Assembly (NCBI GenBank): GCA_002869095.1
Contig: PKTO01000135.1
Span: 1 to 8,987, forward strand
From: Clostridiales bacterium
GTDB taxonomy: Bacteria > Bacillota > Clostridia > Peptostreptococcales > BM714
Direction: 5' to 3'
DNA length: 8,987 nt
Shown here: positions 6,957 through 8,987 of the stretch, piece after piece
Layout of the letters: each line of letters begins with the position of its first letter
How positions within the stretch are numbered: position 1 is the stretch's first letter
The notes under the pieces: generated by a model
The model's database searches: none
What the model saw: the letters and a program-made list of their open reading frames with translations, nothing else
Told to the model about the DNA's origin: nothing
Translations under genes and position numbers: made by a program

Positions 6957-6991
6957 TGAATTTTAACACGATTCAAGCCGCGATTCAAATA
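6953..6991. repeat. Operator-like TTGAAT/ATTCAA repeats over the -35 region
   Basis: TATTTGAAT (6953-6961) and ATTCAAATA (6983-6991) form a perfect 9-bp inverted repeat with a 21-nt spacer. An extra ATTCAA inside it makes CGATTCAA occur twice as a direct repeat with a 12-bp period (6969-6976 and 6981-6988). The left arm overlaps the -35 position of the promoter for the yybS-gdpP unit. The binding protein is unknown. The T/A-rich arms make chance more likely than for a GC-rich repeat. Confidence 0.4.
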
Positions 6992-7008
6992 AAGCGGATT
7001 TTTCTCCT

Positions 7009-7044
7009 TTAATAAACAAGGAGAAGTGCATAAACACTTCTCCT
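7009..7044 (-). terminator. Terminator of the rpsF-ssb-rpsR operon
   Basis: On the minus strand AGGAGAAGTG (7044-7035) pairs perfectly with CACTTCTCCT (7028-7019), a 10-bp stem with a 6-nt loop. It is followed by TGTTTATT, a broken T-tract. It begins 6 nt after the rpsR stop. The weak T-run suggests incomplete termination, with some transcription reaching yybS-gdpP. Confidence 0.8.
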
Positions 7045-7050
7045 GAAAAA

Positions 7051-7281
7051 CTAATTTACCGTGAAAGGCAGCAAAGCCATGATTCTGGCACGCTTTATAG
7101 CTTTTGTCAACTCTCTTTGATGTTTTGCGCAGTTTCCCGAGATTCTTCTCGGAAGGATTTTGCCTCTTTCCGTGATGTATCTTTGGAGTCGCTTCGTATC
7201 CTTGTAATCTATTGTCGATACTTTATTTGCACAGAAAGAACAAATCTTCTTTTTCCTTCTGCCTTTTTTCTTGAAAGCCAT
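7051..7281 (-). CDS. rpsR: 30S ribosomal protein S18
   Basis: A complete S18 of 76 residues. It binds 16S rRNA in the platform of the small subunit as a heterodimer with S6. The basic N-terminus ([12 protein letters not shown]) is followed by the S18 core, [34 protein letters not shown]. Cys14 and Cys17 (CSFC) together with Cys51 and His54 (CAKH) form a likely zinc site, so this is the cysteine-containing form. ATG 7281 has a strong AAGGAGGG upstream. It follows ssb by 18 nt, the classic rpsF-ssb-rpsR operon order. Confidence 0.98.
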   Translation of the reverse strand: MAFKKKGRRKKKICSFCANKVSTIDYKDTKRLQRYITERGKILPRRISGNCAKHQRELTKAIKRARIMALLPFTVN

Positions 7282-7299
7282 TGATTTTTCCCTCCTTTT

Positions 7300-7764
7300 C
7301 TAGAACGGGATGTTGTCGTCCTCAAGCTCTTTGAAATCGTCTTCAAAATCGCTTGCCGACATTCCGAATTCGCTCTTTGTGTTGCCCTTTCTCGTTTCGC
7401 CGGGTGACCCGTTGCTGTTCCACTCAAGAATTTCGATTCCCCCGTATGCGTCGGCTCTTACATTTGTAGTATAGACGGTCTTCCCGTCCTTGTCTTGGTA
7501 GGATCCCGTCTCTATGGACCCGTTTACAGCCGTCAAGCTACCCTTTGAAAGGTAATTGGCGCATATCTCGGCTGTTTTTCCCCAAACGACTACTCTTATG
7601 AAATCGGCGGTAGGCTTGTTCATTTGTTCCATTTCCCGCTTCTTTTCCTTGGAAAGCTTTCTGTCGACAGCAAGTGTGAAATTAGTCACCGCTGTGCCGC
7701 TTCCGGCTACAAATCTCAATTCGGGGTCTCTCGTCAATCTGCCTATAAGCGTTACATTGTTCAT
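7300..7764 (-). CDS. ssb: Single-stranded DNA-binding protein
   Basis: A complete 154-residue SSB that coats single-stranded DNA in replication and repair and recruits partners through its C-terminal tip. The OB-fold covers about residues 1-110: MNNVTLIGRLTRDPELR, TNFTLAVDR (28-35), DFIRVVVWGKTAEICANYLSKG (54-75) and GSIETGSYQDKDG. A flexible linker (about 116-140) leads to the acidic tip DFEDDFKELEDDNIPF, with the conserved DDxIPF end. ATG 7764 follows AAGGGGGG at 5-nt spacing. The gene starts 15 nt after the rpsF stop and is co-transcribed with rpsF and rpsR, which couples a replication protein to ribosomal protein expression. Confidence 0.98.
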   Translation of the reverse strand: MNNVTLIGRLTRDPELRFVAGSGTAVTNFTLAVDRKLSKEKKREMEQMNKPTADFIRVVVWGKTAEICANYLSKGSLTAVNGSIETGSYQDKDGKTVYTTNVRADAYGGIEILEWNSNGSPGETRKGNTKSEFGMSASDFEDDFKELEDDNIPF

Positions 7765-7779
7765 AAAAACCCCCCTTGG

Positions 7780-8064
7780 TTATTCTTCGATTTTCATTAC
7801 CATGTATCTCATGATATCATCCGAAATCTTGAAATTTCTTTCGAGTTCCATGGGCAAATCTTCAGGAGCCTTGAAATTCATCAAAACATAATAGCCTTCT
7901 TTAAGCTTTTGAATTTCATAAGCAAGTTTTCTGATTCCCCATTCATTGATTTCCGATACTTCTCCAACCGTCTCGACAATTCCCTTGAATTTCTCAATAA
8001 CGGCTTTTCTCGCCTCTTCTTCAAGATTCGGCTTGATGATGTAAAGAACTTCATACTTATTCAT
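7780..8064 (-). CDS. rpsF: 30S ribosomal protein S6
   Basis: A complete S6 of 94 residues. S6 pairs with S18 on the 30S platform. Family marks are MNKYEVLYIIKPNLEEE at the N-terminus, the segment INEWGIRKLAYEIQKLKEGYYVLMNFKA (about 41-68), which packs against rRNA and S18, and the final DDIMRYMVMKIEE. ATG 8064 has GGGAGGTG upstream at 5-nt spacing. It is the first gene of rpsF-ssb-rpsR and follows a promoter and a structured leader that may mediate feedback control by the S6:S18 complex. Confidence 0.98.
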   Translation of the reverse strand: MNKYEVLYIIKPNLEEEARKAVIEKFKGIVETVGEVSEINEWGIRKLAYEIQKLKEGYYVLMNFKAPEDLPMELERNFKISDDIMRYMVMKIEE

Positions 8065-8080
8065 TTTAACACCTCCCTAT

Positions 8081-8126
8081 GGTCTGTATGGCCCTGCTCG
8101 GGCAGGGCAGAGAGCTAGTCTCAGCC
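8081..8126 (-). promoter_or_regulatory. Structured rpsF leader, candidate S6:S18 autoregulatory element
   Basis: On the minus strand GCCCTGC (8108-8102) pairs with GCAGGGC (8097-8091) in a perfect 7-bp GC-rich stem, with a CCGA tetraloop. An outer helix can form between GGCTG (8126-8122) and CAGACC (8086-8081) with one bulged A. A small GAGA/TCTC stem lies between them on the 5' side. The element ends just before the rpsF ribosome-binding site. There is no T-tract, so it is not a terminator. Many bacterial rpsF leaders carry an RNA that binds S6:S18 through a CCG-containing loop or bulge; CCG here is consistent, but the exact Rfam fit was not tested. Confidence 0.55.
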
Positions 8127-8131
8127 TGCAT

Positions 8132-8160
8132 ATTATATCATGATGAATCCTGCAATTCAA
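8132..8160 (-). promoter_or_regulatory. Sigma-A promoter of rpsF-ssb-rpsR
   Basis: The minus strand reads TTGAAT (8160-8155), a 17-nt spacer and TATAAT (8137-8132), with TGA just before the -10 giving an extended -10. The predicted start is near 8125, leaving a leader of about 60 nt that holds the hairpin structure. This is the strongest promoter in the window, as expected for ribosomal protein genes. Confidence 0.85.
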
Positions 8161-8169
8161 CAAAACATT

Positions 8170-8198
8170 AAAAAAACCGCTTAATAAGCGGTTTTTTT
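8170..8198 (-). terminator. Symmetric (bidirectional-type) terminator after the aminotransferase
   Basis: A nearly perfect palindrome: seven A, CCGCTTA, a central A, TAAGCGG, seven T. On the minus strand it forms a CCGCT/AGCGG-centred stem followed by seven T, about 27 nt past the aminotransferase stop. It is the same on the plus strand, so it could work in both directions. The rpsF promoter starts 10 nt further on. Confidence 0.92.
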
Positions 8199-8225
8199 AG
8201 CAATCAATCCAATTTTTTGAGCCTT

Positions 8226-8987
8226 CTACGCCTTCATGGCTTCTTCTATAACGGCTCCCAATCTTTTAATGCCTTCAACTATTTTTTCATCGGTCATGTT
8301 CGAATAATTGAGTCTGAAGGAATTCTGCTTGTCCCCGTCAGGATAGAAAGACCCGCCCGGAACATATGCCACGTTCTTTTCAAGAGCCTTGTATGAAAGC
8401 TCTTTTGTGTTTATGTTTTCGGGAAGTGAAACCCATAGGAATAGTCCGCCTTCCGGATAAGTGTGTGTTACTCCCTCAGGGAAATATTTGTCTATCGCTT
8501 CGAGCATGAGGTCTCTTCTTCTTCTGTAAACTTTCTTGATGTTTTCTATGTGTCCCTCAAAGTCATAGTTTGTAATGAATTCGTGGATCTCCCTTTGAGC
8601 GAGGCTGTTGGTTTGAAGGTCCGCGCCTTGCTTGACCAAAATGTATTTGTTTATCAGCTCATCCGATGCCTGAACCCAGCCGATTCTGAGTCCCGGGCAA
8701 AATGTTTTTGAGAATGTGCCGAGGAAAATAACTCTGCCTTCAGTATCAAAACTCTTAAGCGAAGGCGGTCTTTCTCCTTCGAATCTGAGTGCTCCATAAG
8801 GGTTGTCCTCTATTACAGGCAAATCGTATTCGTTGGCCAATTCGATGAATCTTTTTCTTCTTTCAACAGACCATGTTCTTCCTGTAGGATTTTGGAAGTC
8901 CGGAATTACATAAATCATCCTTGCTCTGGGAGTTTCCTTGAGAATTCTCTCGAGGTCTTCCATTATCATTCCTTCCTCGTCCGTAGC
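8226..8987 (-). CDS. PLP-dependent aminotransferase, class I/II fold (partial, N-terminus missing)
   Basis: The reading frame is open to the right edge; 253 residues of the C-terminal part are present, beginning ATDEEGM. It is a fold-type I aminotransferase of the 2-aminoadipate/LysN and MocR-related group, which moves amino groups between amino acids and 2-oxo acids with pyridoxal phosphate. Visible marks are the Asn of PDFQNPTG, the Asp and Tyr of IEDNPYG that hold the cofactor ring, and the Schiff-base lysine in TFSKTFCPGLRIGW (about residue 94 of the visible part). Near the C-terminus the substrate-carboxylate arginine is in SFRLNYS. The frame reads straight through to the edge, so an internal ATG at 8969 is not a start. 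Substrate is uncertain; aromatic or branched-chain amino acids are possible. It is a separate unit from rpsF, divided by the terminator at 8170-8198. Confidence 0.93.
   Translation of the reverse strand, partial: ATDEEGMIMEDLERILKETPRARMIYVIPDFQNPTGRTWSVERRKRFIELANEYDLPVIEDNPYGALRFEGERPPSLKSFDTEGRVIFLGTFSKTFCPGLRIGWVQASDELINKYILVKQGADLQTNSLAQREIHEFITNYDFEGHIENIKKVYRRRRDLMLEAIDKYFPEGVTHTYPEGGLFLWVSLPENINTKELSYKALEKNVAYVPGGSFYPDGDKQNSFRLNYSNMTDEKIVEGIKRLGAVIEEAMKA

Overview
The window is a conserved housekeeping locus of a low-to-moderate GC Gram-positive bacterium, most likely a member of the Clostridia. The gene order rpsF-ssb-rpsR, then a DUF2232 (YybS) membrane protein, gdpP, rplI, dnaB and what is probably purA matches the arrangement near the origin in Bacillus and many Clostridia. 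Strong GGAGG ribosome-binding sites, TTG/GTG starts and TATAAT promoters fit this. The genus cannot be fixed from the sequence. All supported genes lie on the minus strand, so they are read from right to left.

Right end (8226-8987): the C-terminal part of a fold-type I PLP aminotransferase, closed by a symmetric terminator at 8170-8198. Next (7009-8160) is a ribosomal/replication operon. It has a near-consensus extended -10 promoter, a structured leader that may be the S6:S18 autoregulatory element, then rpsF, ssb and rpsR, and ends in a hairpin terminator.

The centre (523-6936) is a second long transcription unit. An extended -10 promoter lies at 6928-6936 and its -35 region is covered by TTGAAT-type repeats. 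It reads yybS (DUF2232), gdpP (c-di-AMP phosphodiesterase), rplI (ribosomal protein L9), a fumarylacetoacetate hydrolase-family enzyme, dnaB (replicative helicase) and a GNAT acetyltransferase. Gaps are short or genes touch, and no internal terminator was found. The FAH-family gene is the lineage-specific insertion in an otherwise conserved order.

Left end (1-530): a cluster of three DnaA-box-like 9-mers, one a perfect TTATCCACA, overlaps the end of the GNAT gene and lies upstream of a good promoter for a 70-residue DUF1858 redox-disulfide protein, which has its own terminator. After that come an inverted pair of CGAA motifs with PurR PurBox geometry, a TTGACT-17-TAATAT promoter and the first nine codons of a gene starting MSTVVITGA, probably purA.

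I see no mobile element, CRISPR array, tRNA, rRNA or defence system. The points of interest are regulatory: the DnaA-box cluster, the PurBox pair, the rpsF leader, the operator-like repeats in front of yybS-gdpP and a pair of competing hairpins after rpsR.
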